A stretch of 64,000 nt of DNA from HXMU1420-2 sp034670145. Lineage in GTDB: Bacteria; Pseudomonadota; Alphaproteobacteria; Rhodobacterales; Rhodobacteraceae. Below, one piece after another: positions 1 to 7,654 of the stretch. The number at the start of each line of letters is the position of its first letter. The first letter of the stretch is position 1. The DNA lies in NCBI GenBank assembly GCA_034670145.1, contig JAXMOA010000013.1:1-64000 (forward strand). The letters are read 5' to 3'. The notes beneath the pieces were generated by a model, which was not told where the DNA came from, did not search any database, and saw only the letters and a program-made list of their open reading frames with translations. A program made the translations under genes and the position numbers.

Positions 1-60
1 CGGGAAAAAGGGTTCCAGCTTGGCCATCTGCATGTCGCTCAGCCAGAAAAGATTGCTCAT
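1..60 (-). CDS. IS5-family transposase, N-terminal fragment
   Basis: The reverse complement of bases 1-60 reads from an ATG (bases 58-60) and encodes MSNLFWLSDMQMAKLEPFFP, the typical opening of IS5-family transposases of the kind common in Rhodobacterales and rhizobia. In intact members this is followed by a DDE catalytic domain that cuts and joins the element's ends. Only 20 codons are visible, so whether the gene is intact cannot be judged. Confidence 0.75.
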   Translation of the reverse strand, partial: MSNLFWLSDMQMAKLEPFFP

Positions 61-126
61 GTCACCGCTCCGTTTTCGGAGCCATGAATCACGCAGAACA
101 ACGGAAATCAATGCATCCTGACCCTA
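1..126 (-). mobile_element. End of an IS5-family insertion sequence (partial, runs off the left edge)
   Basis: The left edge carries the 5' end of an IS5-type transposase gene on the minus strand, followed by about 65 bases of untranslated IS end. The outer tip probably lies near 112-126, where the top strand reads tgcatcctgaccctaa (TAGGGTCAGGATGCA read outward on the other strand). Just beyond it a plus-strand reading frame starts in the middle of a hydrolase domain, which is what an insertion junction would look like. The second terminal repeat and the target duplication are outside the window, so the exact tip is inferred. Confidence 0.7.
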
Positions 127-495
127 ATGTTCGGTCGCTTGCAACCAGAGTACCAGCCTCTGATCGCACCCGCGATCCAATACGGTGTCTCGCAGCGGAA
201 CATTCCCTATGATCAATTGTATCTGACTGACGAGGCAGCTTTGTACTGTAGCGAATTGGTTGTTGATATGTTCAGGCAAGCCAACGGCGGTATAAACTTC
301 TTTCACGAAGAACCGATGAGCTTCAGAGATACCCAGTCGGGGCAAGTCCATCAGAGCTGGATTGACTATTACGCCTATTTCGGAATGCAGGTGCCCGAAG
401 GTGAGCCCGGGTCTAACCCTGGGGACATCAGCCTTGACGAGAGGCTGTCAATCTATCGCGTCGAAGGGCCGATCCCAGGACTCCGTCCAGTTTGA
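127..495 (+). pseudogene. C-terminal fragment of a YiiX/YebB-like permuted papain-fold hydrolase, cut by the IS
   Basis: This frame of 122 codons holds the motif LYCSELVVDMF, the nucleophile-cysteine helix of permuted NlpC/P60 or papain-like enzymes of the YiiX/YebB type. In that family the cysteine lies in the second half, preceded by a segment like RLQPEYQPLIAPAIQYG and PYD, both seen here. The first half, which should carry the catalytic His and acidic residue, is missing because the frame begins at the IS end. The ATG at 127 is therefore probably fortuitous. The remnant is likely inactive. The family call is good; whether the other half survives beyond the IS is unknown. Confidence 0.6.
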
Positions 496-712
496 AAATG
501 TGTTTCCCAGACTGTCGGGGTAATGGTATTGCGATCAGAACCTCATTTTAATCGGCAAGCACAGTGCATTGTAAGCGTCGCATCAATTGTACCGCGCAGC
601 CATATCACGCCGACCTCTCCACATTTCTTGCCGCGCGGATAGAGCTTTTAAAAAACAGCATCCGTGCAGAAATTGACCTATCAAGAGACCTTGGCAGATT
701 TGGGATACGCCT

Positions 713-1786
713 TTAATAACTTGGCCCTTGCTGCCTTGCCCGCTCGGAAAGAAGTTCTTCCAACGCGGCCCTGTAAGTTACTGCTTGCTCCGGCTTGCCA
801 TCAGCTTGCAGTTGCTGTGCGTAGATATGAAGAGCTTCGCGGACTTGGATTTCAGATTTCATCAAGCTGTTCTCTTGCTTCAAATTCCCGATCACAACCG
901 TATCGGTGATGTTTGAGATGTAGTAAAATATGCCCTGGTCACCCATTCCCGGGAATAGTCCGCGACAATTTTCTTTGACCTCGTCGACGTATTGAAAGAA
1001 TCCCTCTCTCGTCGGGGGTTTGATCAGATCGGTCCGCCTCTCTTCACGTGTCATTTTTTTCTGCTTTTTTGTCCAGTTGTGTTTACCCCAGGGTATCAAC
1101 ACTATTCGAGCCGCTATAGGCGAAGATCCCCATCGGGAAATTACGGGCCCAATAAGCGCATTCGTGCTTCCTTCTAACAACTGGAGTGCCTGAACCCTGT
1201 ATCCGTCACTGCCCGTATCTGTACGAGCATGCCCAAACAGGAATAGGGTCTTGTCAATATAGACTCCTCCGCCAGATACCTCTTTCACCTCTCCCTGGCG
1301 CGCGTATTTGTTTGTGTACCGAACGAACATACTGCTTGCTGATCCCTTTCGTTCGATTTGAAATGTGAACCGGATAATATCATTTACAGCTGCACTTCGG
1401 CGGTACCCGACAAATGAACCAATGAATTCACCTGGAACCTCCTCTATATAATCGCGCAATGGCAAATCTGCAGCCAATTGATTGAAAGGATTGTTGGCAT
1501 CGCTGACCCTGGCCTGGACCGCTTTGATGAGCCGGCGCACTTTCTCTTGAAGTTCCAGCCTTGATGTTTCATCAATATTGGCAGTTCTCAGAATTTCGTT
1601 CTTGAAACGAAAAATGATATAATCGCAGAATAATGCGAGTAACCCATTGTGTTTATTTGGCAGAGGTTTCGATAGTAGCGCCGAAACACTTTTGATATCG
1701 ACAAACTTTGCTGCCCCTTTTTCCACACCGTATCTTTTGAAACTCTCGCGCGTTGCCTCCAACAATGCTCCGCCGCCACGTTTCAC
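713..1786 (-). CDS. Hypothetical protein; reading frame continues upstream across a TGA codon
   Basis: A 357-codon frame with a GTG at 1784-1786 encodes a soluble-looking protein with a mixed alpha/beta middle part (VGYRRSAAVNDIIRFTFQIE, GGVYIDKTLFLFG) and a helical, charged C-terminus (roughly residues 300-350). I do not recognise the family. Oddly, the same frame continues upstream through TGA (bases 1802-1804) to an ATG at 1883-1885 preceded by GGTAG, adding 27 codons before the stop and five after it. The GTG has only a poorly spaced AGG in front. Either the gene has been broken by a nonsense change, or translation starts late at GTG. Codon use is clearly more AT-rich than in the genes to the right, fitting acquired DNA. 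Confidence 0.5.
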   Translation of the reverse strand: MKRGGGALLEATRESFKRYGVEKGAAKFVDIKSVSALLSKPLPNKHNGLLALFCDYIIFRFKNEILRTANIDETSRLELQEKVRRLIKAVQARVSDANNPFNQLAADLPLRDYIEEVPGEFIGSFVGYRRSAAVNDIIRFTFQIERKGSASSMFVRYTNKYARQGEVKEVSGGGVYIDKTLFLFGHARTDTGSDGYRVQALQLLEGSTNALIGPVISRWGSSPIAARIVLIPWGKHNWTKKQKKMTREERRTDLIKPPTREGFFQYVDEVKENCRGLFPGMGDQGIFYYISNITDTVVIGNLKQENSLMKSEIQVREALHIYAQQLQADGKPEQAVTYRAALEELLSERARQQGPSY

Positions 1787-1951
1787 ATCCTGGCCACCAT
1801 GTCATTTGTCGATCTCAACAAGCTTGTTAATAAAGTCCTGTACGACATCGATCTGATCTTTGAAAAGTGTATGCGAAAATAACATCTTATTCTACCATTC
1901 AACTGTTCCACCCGCCAGGCGCAGTCTTTGCCCGATTGGCGTGAATGGTAA

Positions 1952-2028
1952 GTCGGAATTTTCCGACATCAAGACAATTCTCACGACATTAGCGGTGGAA
2001 AAGGGCTTCGCGACCCATTCTTGATGTC
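1952..2028. promoter_or_regulatory. Two dyads between divergent genes, possible operators
   Basis: The space between the gene read leftward from 1885 and the one starting at 2067 holds a dyad GTCGGAA-TT-TTCCGAC (1952-1967) and a second, wider inverted repeat, GACATCAAGA (1965-1974) against TCTTGATGTC (2019-2028). Both lie where divergent promoters would be expected. This fits a regulator-binding region, but no regulator gene is in view. Confidence 0.35.
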
Positions 2029-2066
2029 TTTGATCAGGCTTATGGTAATCCTATGTGGAGGTTAAA

Positions 2067-2534
2067 ATGACAAAAATTGAATCCGACTTGATCGTTAGAA
2101 TTGACGCGCTGAAAACTGAACTGGCCCGTATTGACCTGATGTATGAGTCCGCCAGCTCCGAGGACACAAAGGACGATCTTTGGATCGTCAGGGATCGCAT
2201 GAAGGCTGAGCTCGGGCGACTTACCGCACTTGGCGAGAAAGAAGAGCGTACTGCAACGTCAAAGTGGATCACCCGAATTGGCGCCGTCGAAAAACTGGCC
2301 GGAGGCGGGTGTCTGCTCCTCTTGTTGTTCGTATGGCTGGGATCGCCCGACCAAAACACTTATGCGGCGGCCGAGACGGGCTACAGAGTCTTTTCCAAGC
2401 TGCACTTGATGATCTACGGTGCCGGGGTGCTTGTGTTTGTCGCCGCGGTGCTGAAAGCGGTTCTTCGTCGGCATCGCGAGCTCAGAAGGCTTGTCAAAGC
2501 GGTCACCCGTGATGTCCAAGATGATATCAAATAG
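2067..2534 (+). CDS. Hypothetical membrane protein with coiled-coil N-terminus
   Basis: 155 residues. ATG at 2067 is chosen over the in-frame GTG at 2055 because GTGGAGG (2055-2061) is a good ribosome-binding site five bases before it. The first 70 residues are charged and helical (likely coiled coil), followed by a strongly hydrophobic segment (GGGCLLLLLFVWLG) and a second one (MIYGAGVLVFVAAVLKAVL), then a basic tail. The plan is a cytoplasmic helix, two membrane spans and a cytoplasmic tail. I do not recognise a named family. It stands alone between the divergent AT-rich gene and a tRNA gene and is probably part of the same acquired segment. Confidence 0.6.
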   Translation: MTKIESDLIVRIDALKTELARIDLMYESASSEDTKDDLWIVRDRMKAELGRLTALGEKEERTATSKWITRIGAVEKLAGGGCLLLLLFVWLGSPDQNTYAAAETGYRVFSKLHLMIYGAGVLVFVAAVLKAVLRRHRELRRLVKAVTRDVQDDIK

Positions 2535-2747
2535 GAGGCAGCTCCTAAAATGGCTTTATCCAATGTTGGGTAAATTTCCAAACTGTGCGATGCATTCTGC
2601 AGGGGCGTTCCTAACGCAACCAAAACCGCAACCTTTGCGCGGGCGATCAGCGCATAGGGCGAAGGATCTGACATTGACGGTTGGGGATTTATGTGGCGCC
2701 AATCAATACGCCCCTTTGCGACAGTCCCTACAAGTCATTGAATGTTT

Positions 2748-2824
2748 TGGCGATCCCTGAAGGACTCGAACCCTCAACCTGCTGATTAGAAGTCAGCTGC
2801 TCTATCCAGTTGAGCTAAGGGACC
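2748..2824 (-). tRNA. tRNA-Arg (anticodon TCT)
   Basis: On the minus strand the sequence from 2824 folds as a complete cloverleaf. The acceptor stem pairs GGTCCCT with AGGGATC, the anticodon stem GCTGA pairs with TCAGC around the loop CTTCTAA, and the T arm is GAGGG-TTCGAGT-CCTTC. The loop gives anticodon TCT, so it reads AGA codons. The 3' CCA is encoded (2748-2750). The 3' end faces the AT-rich accessory region at 1-2.7 kb, the usual geometry when a tRNA gene serves as an integration site. Confidence 0.95.
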
Positions 2825-2867
2825 GCACGGCGCTGGTTTGCCTCAGTTCGCGGAGCAAGGCAAGACA

Positions 2868-3332
2868 TCACAGTGTGCGAGTCATAAAGACGCTGAGCGG
2901 GTCTTCCACATAGTCGCCAAAAGGCGGACAGTCGGTGAACCCATGCGCCGCATAAAGCGCGCGGGCGGGGGCGAACATTTCGTCGCTGCCGGTTTCCAGG
3001 CTCAGCCGGGTCAGCCCCATGGCGCGGGCCTGGGTCATCAACCCCTCCAGCACCTGGCGGGCCACGCCGCGCCCACGGGCGGCAGCGGCGGTATGCATTG
3101 ATTTCAGCTCGCCATGGTCCGAGGTCAGGGGTTTGAGCGCGCCCAGCCCCAGAACCACATCCCCATCCCGGGCCGCCAGCAGGAAGATCCCCCCCTCCAG
3201 CAGCGCCTCGGGGGGCAGCACATGGCAGCTTTCCTCCGGAGAGGCGCCGCGCATCATGTCGAAATGGGCCTGCAACAGATCCCGCACGCCGGGATCGGTT
3301 GGCGTGGCGGGCGTAACGCTCAGTGAGTCCAT
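2868..3332 (-). CDS. GNAT-family N-acetyltransferase
   Basis: 154 residues with the acetyl-CoA binding signature of the GNAT fold: ARGRGVARQVLEGLM after the beta strand LKSMHTAA, then the strand LTRLSLETG and the C-terminal ALYAAHGFTDCPPFGDY. Enzymes of this subgroup transfer an acetyl group from acetyl-CoA to a small amine or protein N-terminus; the substrate cannot be told from sequence. Its start overlaps the end of the upstream complex I subunit gene by 13 bases, so the two are probably translationally coupled. Confidence 0.85.
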   Translation of the reverse strand: MDSLSVTPATPTDPGVRDLLQAHFDMMRGASPEESCHVLPPEALLEGGIFLLAARDGDVVLGLGALKPLTSDHGELKSMHTAAAARGRGVARQVLEGLMTQARAMGLTRLSLETGSDEMFAPARALYAAHGFTDCPPFGDYVEDPLSVFMTRTL

Positions 3333-3631
3333 GCACCGCGCCGGTTGGTGGCAAAGTTTTCGCCATAGCCGCCTGCGCGCACATTGGCCTTGCGGGTCTT
3401 GGGCTCGATCACCTGGGCGTCGATGCCCTTTTCGCGGGCATATTCCAGCGCCGCCTCTTTGCTGTCAAACCGCAGCCGCACCTGCGATTGCGTATCCGAC
3501 GAAGACGTCCAGCCCATCAGCGGGTCCACCTCGCACGCCGAGGCCGGGGCGAAATCCAACACCCAGATCCTGGTTTTCGCCACACCGGATTGCATCGCAT
3601 TGCGGGCGGGTTTGTAGATACGTGCGCGCAT
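3320..3631 (-). CDS. NDUFS4-like complex I accessory subunit (ETC complex I subunit)
   Basis: 103 residues beginning MRARIYKPARNAMQSG and ending in GGYGENFATNRRGAWTH, the layout of the bacterial NDUFS4 family. It contains the central WVLDFAP strand and the GWTSSSDTQSQVRL segment also seen in the 18-kDa mitochondrial subunit. It should sit on the peripheral arm of NADH:ubiquinone oxidoreductase near the NADH module. The start at 3629-3631 is preceded by AGAGGG; the frame runs further upstream but without family resemblance. The gene is apart from the main nuo operon, as usual in alphaproteobacteria, and overlaps the following acetyltransferase gene. Confidence 0.85.
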   Translation of the reverse strand: MRARIYKPARNAMQSGVAKTRIWVLDFAPASACEVDPLMGWTSSSDTQSQVRLRFDSKEAALEYAREKGIDAQVIEPKTRKANVRAGGYGENFATNRRGAWTH

Positions 3632-3823
3632 GATCGGACCCTCTTGATCAACCGCACCTGTTATCAGCAATTTTGCCGACAGGAGCAAGAGGGCGCGTCG
3701 TCGCGCCTGACCCTGCGTCCACAACCACCAAATCGCCTCAAAAAGCAGCGCCCTGCCGTTTTTGACGCCTCTCGTCCCCAGAGATCGCTGGAAACCTGCC
3801 CCCTTTTGCGGCTAAATCCCCCC

Positions 3824-4555
3824 ATGCCATTTCCCGACCACGTCTTTCGCCACACCCCCAACCTGAAATGCCGGATCACCCCGCCCGAGGAATCCGGCAT
3901 GCGCTTTGGCTATGACCGGTTTGACGAGCTCGACATCAAGGCCGCCGCCGAAGGCTGGGAGCCGGGATGGCGGATGGACCATGACGAGCGCGAGGAAAAC
4001 CGCCAGCAGGTGCTGCGGGGCCGGATGGACAAGGACCTGTGGGTCTTCGCCTATGGATCGCTGATCTGGAATCCCGGCGTTTATGTGGACGAATACCGCT
4101 ATGCCACCCTGAACGGCTGGCAACGCAAATTCTGTATGCGCCTGCTGGGCGGGCGCGGCTCGCGCGAGCGGCCGGGGCTGATGGCCGCGCTCGATCAGGG
4201 CGGGGACTGCCACGGGCTGGCCCTGCGCATCGCCGCCCCGCTGGTCGAGCGTGAAACCGCCTTCATGTGGCGACGCGAAATGTTTTCCGGCGGCTACGTG
4301 CCCAGCTTCTTTCCCATCGCCACGCCCCAGGGCACGGTCGAGGCGCTGACCTTTGTCATCAACCCCGAAAAACAAGGCTACCTGCCCAATCTGCCCCAGA
4401 CCGAAGTGGCCGAGATGATCGCCTTTGCCGAGGGCGACCTGGGCCCGAATTTCGAATATCTCGATTCGCTGGTCTGCCACATGAATGACCTCGGGATCGA
4501 GGATCCGGAGATGACCCAGCTGCACACGCTGACCCAAAACAGACGCGCAGGTTGA
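3824..4555 (+). CDS. ChaC-type gamma-glutamylcyclotransferase
   Basis: 243 residues. The substrate-binding motif FAYGSLIWNP lies near residues 75-84 and the expected catalytic glutamate is in MWRREM (Glu152). Members cleave the gamma-glutamyl group of glutathione as 5-oxoproline, releasing Cys-Gly. The N-terminal block VFRHTPNLKCRITPPEES resembles other alphaproteobacterial members, which favours the ATG at 3824. The ATG at 3899 has a better Shine-Dalgarno (GAGG) and is a possible alternative start. The protein is cytoplasmic and monocistronic, divergent from the NDUFS4-like gene. Confidence 0.88.
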   Translation: MPFPDHVFRHTPNLKCRITPPEESGMRFGYDRFDELDIKAAAEGWEPGWRMDHDEREENRQQVLRGRMDKDLWVFAYGSLIWNPGVYVDEYRYATLNGWQRKFCMRLLGGRGSRERPGLMAALDQGGDCHGLALRIAAPLVERETAFMWRREMFSGGYVPSFFPIATPQGTVEALTFVINPEKQGYLPNLPQTEVAEMIAFAEGDLGPNFEYLDSLVCHMNDLGIEDPEMTQLHTLTQNRRAG

Positions 4556-4658
4556 GCGAACCCGCCCTCTCGCCCCCGGCATAGCCCGAAAAACTGCCCC
4601 CCCGCGTCGCCTGCTGACAGACTATGTCAGCATCTCCCCTTGAACCTGGCGCGCAGAA

Positions 4659-4673
4659 GAACAAAATTGGTAC
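4659..4673. promoter_or_regulatory. Possible LexA (SOS) operator upstream of uvrB
   Basis: GAAC-AAAATTG-GTAC lies 97 bases before the uvrB start. Alphaproteobacterial LexA sites follow GAAC-N7-GAAC (or GTTC-N7-GTTC); this one matches all but one base. uvrB is damage-inducible in many bacteria, so the position is sensible, but a single near match can arise by chance. Confidence 0.4.
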
Positions 4674-4713
4674 GAATGCCCGCTTTGCGACCCCGCTGAC
4701 CACTCTGCCCCGT

Positions 4714-4753
4714 CTCATCTGCCCCGCCTCATCTGCCCCGCCTCATCTGCCCC
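4714..4753. repeat. 14-bp tandem repeat, about 2.9 copies
   Basis: The unit CTCATCTGCCCCGC repeats at 4714, 4728 and 4742, with a degenerate partial copy (CACTCTGCCCCGT) just before, at 4701. It ends 16 bases before the uvrB start codon and so lies inside the probable 5' untranslated region. Pyrimidine-rich and non-coding; it could vary in copy number by slippage. Confidence 0.8.
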
Positions 4754-4769
4754 AATCCAGGTCCGTTTC

Positions 4770-6980
4770 ATGCCCTACGCCCATTCCGACAAAACGATGC
4801 CCCTGAACCAGGCGCTGACTCACGCCCCGGCCGCAGACGTCAAACAGCGTGAAAAACTGGAAGGCGGCAAGGCGCTGGTGATGAAAACCGAATTCTCCCC
4901 CGCCGGCGATCAACCCACCGCGATCAAAGAGCTGACCGAGGGCGTCCGCTCCGGGGAACGCAACCAGGTGCTGCTGGGCGCGACCGGCACGGGCAAGACC
5001 TTTACCATGGCCAAGGTCATCGAAGAGACCCAGCGCCCGGCCATCATCCTGGCCCCCAACAAAACCCTCGCCGCCCAGCTATACGGCGAATTCAAAGGCT
5101 TCTTTCCCGACAATGCCGTCGAATATTTCGTCAGCTTTTATGACTACTACCAGCCCGAGGCCTATGTCGCCCGCTCGGACACCTACATCGAGAAAGAATC
5201 GCAGATCAACGAACAGATCGACCGCATGCGCCACTCGGCCACCCGGGCGCTTCTGGAACGGGACGATGTGATCATCGTGGCCTCGGTCTCCTGCATCTAT
5301 GGTATCGGATCGGTCGAAACCTACGGCGCCATGACGCTGGATCTGACCGTGGGCAGCCTCTATGACCAGCGCGCCGTCATCGCCGACCTGGTGGCCCAGC
5401 AATACCGCCGCAACGACCAGGCCTTTCAGCGCGGCACCTTCCGGGTGCGCGGCGACAGCCTCGAAATCTTCCCCGCCCACCTCGAAGACCGGGCCTGGAA
5501 GCTGTCCTTCTTTGGCGAAGAGCTGGAAACCATCACCGAATTTGACCCGCTGACAGGCGAGAAAACCGGCACGATGGACCGCATCCGCGTTTACGCCAAT
5601 TCGCACTATGTGACGCCAAAACCGACGATGAAACAGGCCATCCAAAGCATCAAGAAAGAGCTACGCACGCGGCTGGACCAGCTGGTCGACGAAGGCAAAC
5701 TGCTGGAGGCTCAGCGGCTGGAACAACGCACCAATTTCGATCTGGAAATGCTGGAGGCCACCGGCGTCTGCAACGGGATCGAGAATTACTCGCGCTATCT
5801 GACCGGCCGCGCCCCGGGCGAACCGCCCCCGACCCTGTTTGAATTCATCCCCGACAATGCCATCGTCTTTGCCGACGAAAGCCACGTGTCCGTGCCCCAG
5901 ATCGGTGGCATGTACAAAGGCGACTACCGGCGCAAATTCACCCTGGCCGAACACGGCTTCCGCCTGCCCTCCTGCATGGACAACCGCCCGCTGAAGTTCG
6001 AGGAATGGGACGCAATGCGCCCGCAATCGGTGTTTGTTTCGGCCACCCCTGCCGCCTGGGAAATTGACCAGACCGGCGGCATCTTCACCGAACAGGTGAT
6101 CCGCCCCACCGGGTTGCTGGATCCGCAGATCGAAATCCGCCCGGTCGACATGCAGGTCGATGACCTGCTGGACGAGGTCCGCCGCGTGGCCGAGGACGGC
6201 TATCGCACGCTGGTCACCACATTGACCAAACGTATGGCCGAGGATCTGACCGAATATATGCACGAACAGGGCATCCGCGTGCGTTATATGCACTCGGATA
6301 TCGACACGCTGGAACGGATCGAGATCCTGCGGGACCTGCGTCTGGGCACCTTTGACGTGCTGATCGGCATCAACCTGCTGCGCGAGGGGCTCGACATTCC
6401 CGAATGCGGGCTGGTGGCCATTCTGGACGCCGACAAAGAAGGCTTTCTGCGCTCTGAAACCTCTCTGGTGCAGACCATCGGGCGCGCGGCGCGCAACGTG
6501 GATGGCCGGGTGATCATGTATGCCGACCGTATCACCGGCTCGATGGAGCGGGCGCTGGCCGAAACCAACCGCCGCCGCAGCAGGCAGATGGCCTATAACG
6601 AAGAACACGGCATCACCCCCGAAACCGTGCAAAAGAACGTAGAGGACGTGCTCGCCGGGCTCTACAAGGGCGACACCGACATGTCCCGGGTCACGGCCAA
6701 GATCGACAAACCGCTGCATGGCGCCAATCTGGAGGCGGTGCTGGACGGGTTGCGCAGCGACATGCGCAAGGCCGCCGAGAACCTGGAGTTCGAAGAGGCC
6801 GCGCGCCTGCGGGACGAGGTCAAGCGGCTGGAGGCCGTCGATCTGGCTATCGCCGATGATCCGATGGCACGCCAATACGCGGTCGACAAGGCGGCAGAGG
6901 CCGCCGTGGGATCGCGCGGCCGCTCAACCGCCGGGCGGGCCGGGCAGCATGGCGGCAACGTCAAGCGGCGCGGGCGCTAG
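4770..6980 (+). CDS. uvrB: Excinuclease ABC subunit B
   Basis: 736 residues. UvrB receives damaged DNA from UvrA, verifies the lesion and recruits UvrC in nucleotide excision repair. Visible features: the Walker A motif GATGTGKT at residues 70-77, the damage-probing beta-hairpin region YDYYQPEAYV, helicase motifs in the second RecA-like half (LLREGLDIPECGLVAILDADKEGFLRS within it), and a C-terminal UVR domain (NLEFEEAARLRDEVKRLE) that binds UvrC. The opening MPYAHSDKTMPLN is typical for this order and supports the ATG at 4770. About 60 N-terminal residues precede the ATPase core, longer than in E. coli. Monocistronic, with a possible LexA site upstream. Confidence 0.97.
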   Translation: MPYAHSDKTMPLNQALTHAPAADVKQREKLEGGKALVMKTEFSPAGDQPTAIKELTEGVRSGERNQVLLGATGTGKTFTMAKVIEETQRPAIILAPNKTLAAQLYGEFKGFFPDNAVEYFVSFYDYYQPEAYVARSDTYIEKESQINEQIDRMRHSATRALLERDDVIIVASVSCIYGIGSVETYGAMTLDLTVGSLYDQRAVIADLVAQQYRRNDQAFQRGTFRVRGDSLEIFPAHLEDRAWKLSFFGEELETITEFDPLTGEKTGTMDRIRVYANSHYVTPKPTMKQAIQSIKKELRTRLDQLVDEGKLLEAQRLEQRTNFDLEMLEATGVCNGIENYSRYLTGRAPGEPPPTLFEFIPDNAIVFADESHVSVPQIGGMYKGDYRRKFTLAEHGFRLPSCMDNRPLKFEEWDAMRPQSVFVSATPAAWEIDQTGGIFTEQVIRPTGLLDPQIEIRPVDMQVDDLLDEVRRVAEDGYRTLVTTLTKRMAEDLTEYMHEQGIRVRYMHSDIDTLERIEILRDLRLGTFDVLIGINLLREGLDIPECGLVAILDADKEGFLRSETSLVQTIGRAARNVDGRVIMYADRITGSMERALAETNRRRSRQMAYNEEHGITPETVQKNVEDVLAGLYKGDTDMSRVTAKIDKPLHGANLEAVLDGLRSDMRKAAENLEFEEAARLRDEVKRLEAVDLAIADDPMARQYAVDKAAEAAVGSRGRSTAGRAGQHGGNVKRRGR

Positions 6981-7021
6981 GGCAGGACGGTTTTCGGGGC
7001 AGACGCGATCCCGGAAAATGC

Positions 7022-7080
7022 ATGTCCTGGGACTTAAGTGTTATAAATCAAATAGTTACGCGATGTCCTGGCTGGGACAT
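7022..7080. promoter_or_regulatory. Paired ATGTCC/GGACAT dyads upstream of the lipoprotein gene
   Basis: Bases 7063-7080 read ATGTCCTGGCTGGGACAT and extend to a 9-bp stem, GCGATGTCC with GGACATCGC (7060-7083). A compact half-size version, ATGTCCTGGGAC, lies at 7022-7033, about four helical turns away. The larger element is 16/18 identical to the perfect palindrome at 30640-30657, which is also placed about 110-125 bases before a start codon. This fits a shared operator or a small dispersed repeat. Confidence 0.4.
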
Positions 7081-7188
7081 CGCGCATGGAACGGGTATTT
7101 TAGGGGGGAAAAGCCTCTTTTCTTGCTCTTGAAACCCTCTGGGCACATGATAGGGACAGCCACCAATTGCTGCCAAATGGAGATTTTC

Positions 7189-7572
7189 ATGCGCCCCGTC
7201 AAACGGCCCCTTATCCTTGCCCTGCTGCCCATCGCTGCCCTTCTGGCGGCTTGCGAGAACTCGGGCTCCAACTATGTGCCCGTCATCGACGGCGCCACTG
7301 GACCCAACTATCAGGCTGATCTGGCCGCCTGCCAGCAACTGGCCGCCCAGCAGCCCGCCCTGGGCAGCAACGCAGGCGTCAACACCGCCGCCGCAGCCGG
7401 CACCGCCGCCGCCACAACTGCGATCGTCAGCAATCAGGGCAACAACGTCCTGGACGCCGCCATCGTCGGCACGGTCGCTGGCCTCGCCGGATCCGCGGTC
7501 CAGCAGAACCAGGCCAAAGCCGACATCGTCAGCCGCTGCATGAGCGGACGGGGTTACAAAGTCATCGGTTGA
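7189..7572 (+). CDS. Small lipoprotein with glycine-zipper segment
   Basis: 127 residues. The signal peptide ends in the lipobox LAAC (MRPVKRPLILALLPIAALLAAC in overall form), so the mature protein should be lipid-anchored at Cys22. The C-terminal half contains small-residue-rich segments (NTAAAAGTAAATTAIV, then GTVAGLAGSAVQ) of the glycine-zipper type seen in outer-membrane-associated proteins, and two further cysteines (QADLAACQQL, VSRCMSGRGY). ATG at 7189 is preceded by GGAG. No enzyme function is suggested. It ends just before a strong bidirectional terminator. Confidence 0.75.
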   Translation: MRPVKRPLILALLPIAALLAACENSGSNYVPVIDGATGPNYQADLAACQQLAAQQPALGSNAGVNTAAAAGTAAATTAIVSNQGNNVLDAAIVGTVAGLAGSAVQQNQAKADIVSRCMSGRGYKVIG

Positions 7573-7619
7573 TATATCGGCAGGTTCCGGGCTGCCCCGG
7601 GACCACGATCAAGACCCAC

Positions 7620-7647
7620 AAAAGGGCCCGTTCAAACGGGCCCTTTT
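7620..7647. terminator. Bidirectional intrinsic terminator
   Basis: AAAAGGGCCCG (7620-7630) pairs with CGGGCCCTTTT (7637-7647) around TTCAAA, followed by further T on the plus strand and A-rich sequence on the other side. It lies between the convergent lipoprotein gene (ends 7572) and the Anbu operon (ends 7655) and can serve both. Confidence 0.9.
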
Positions 7648-7654
7648 TTGTGGA

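Noticed and set aside
3323..3823. Long upstream extension of the ChaC reading frame
   Set aside because: It runs antisense to the NDUFS4-like gene and has no likeness to ChaC; high-GC DNA gives such open frames often.
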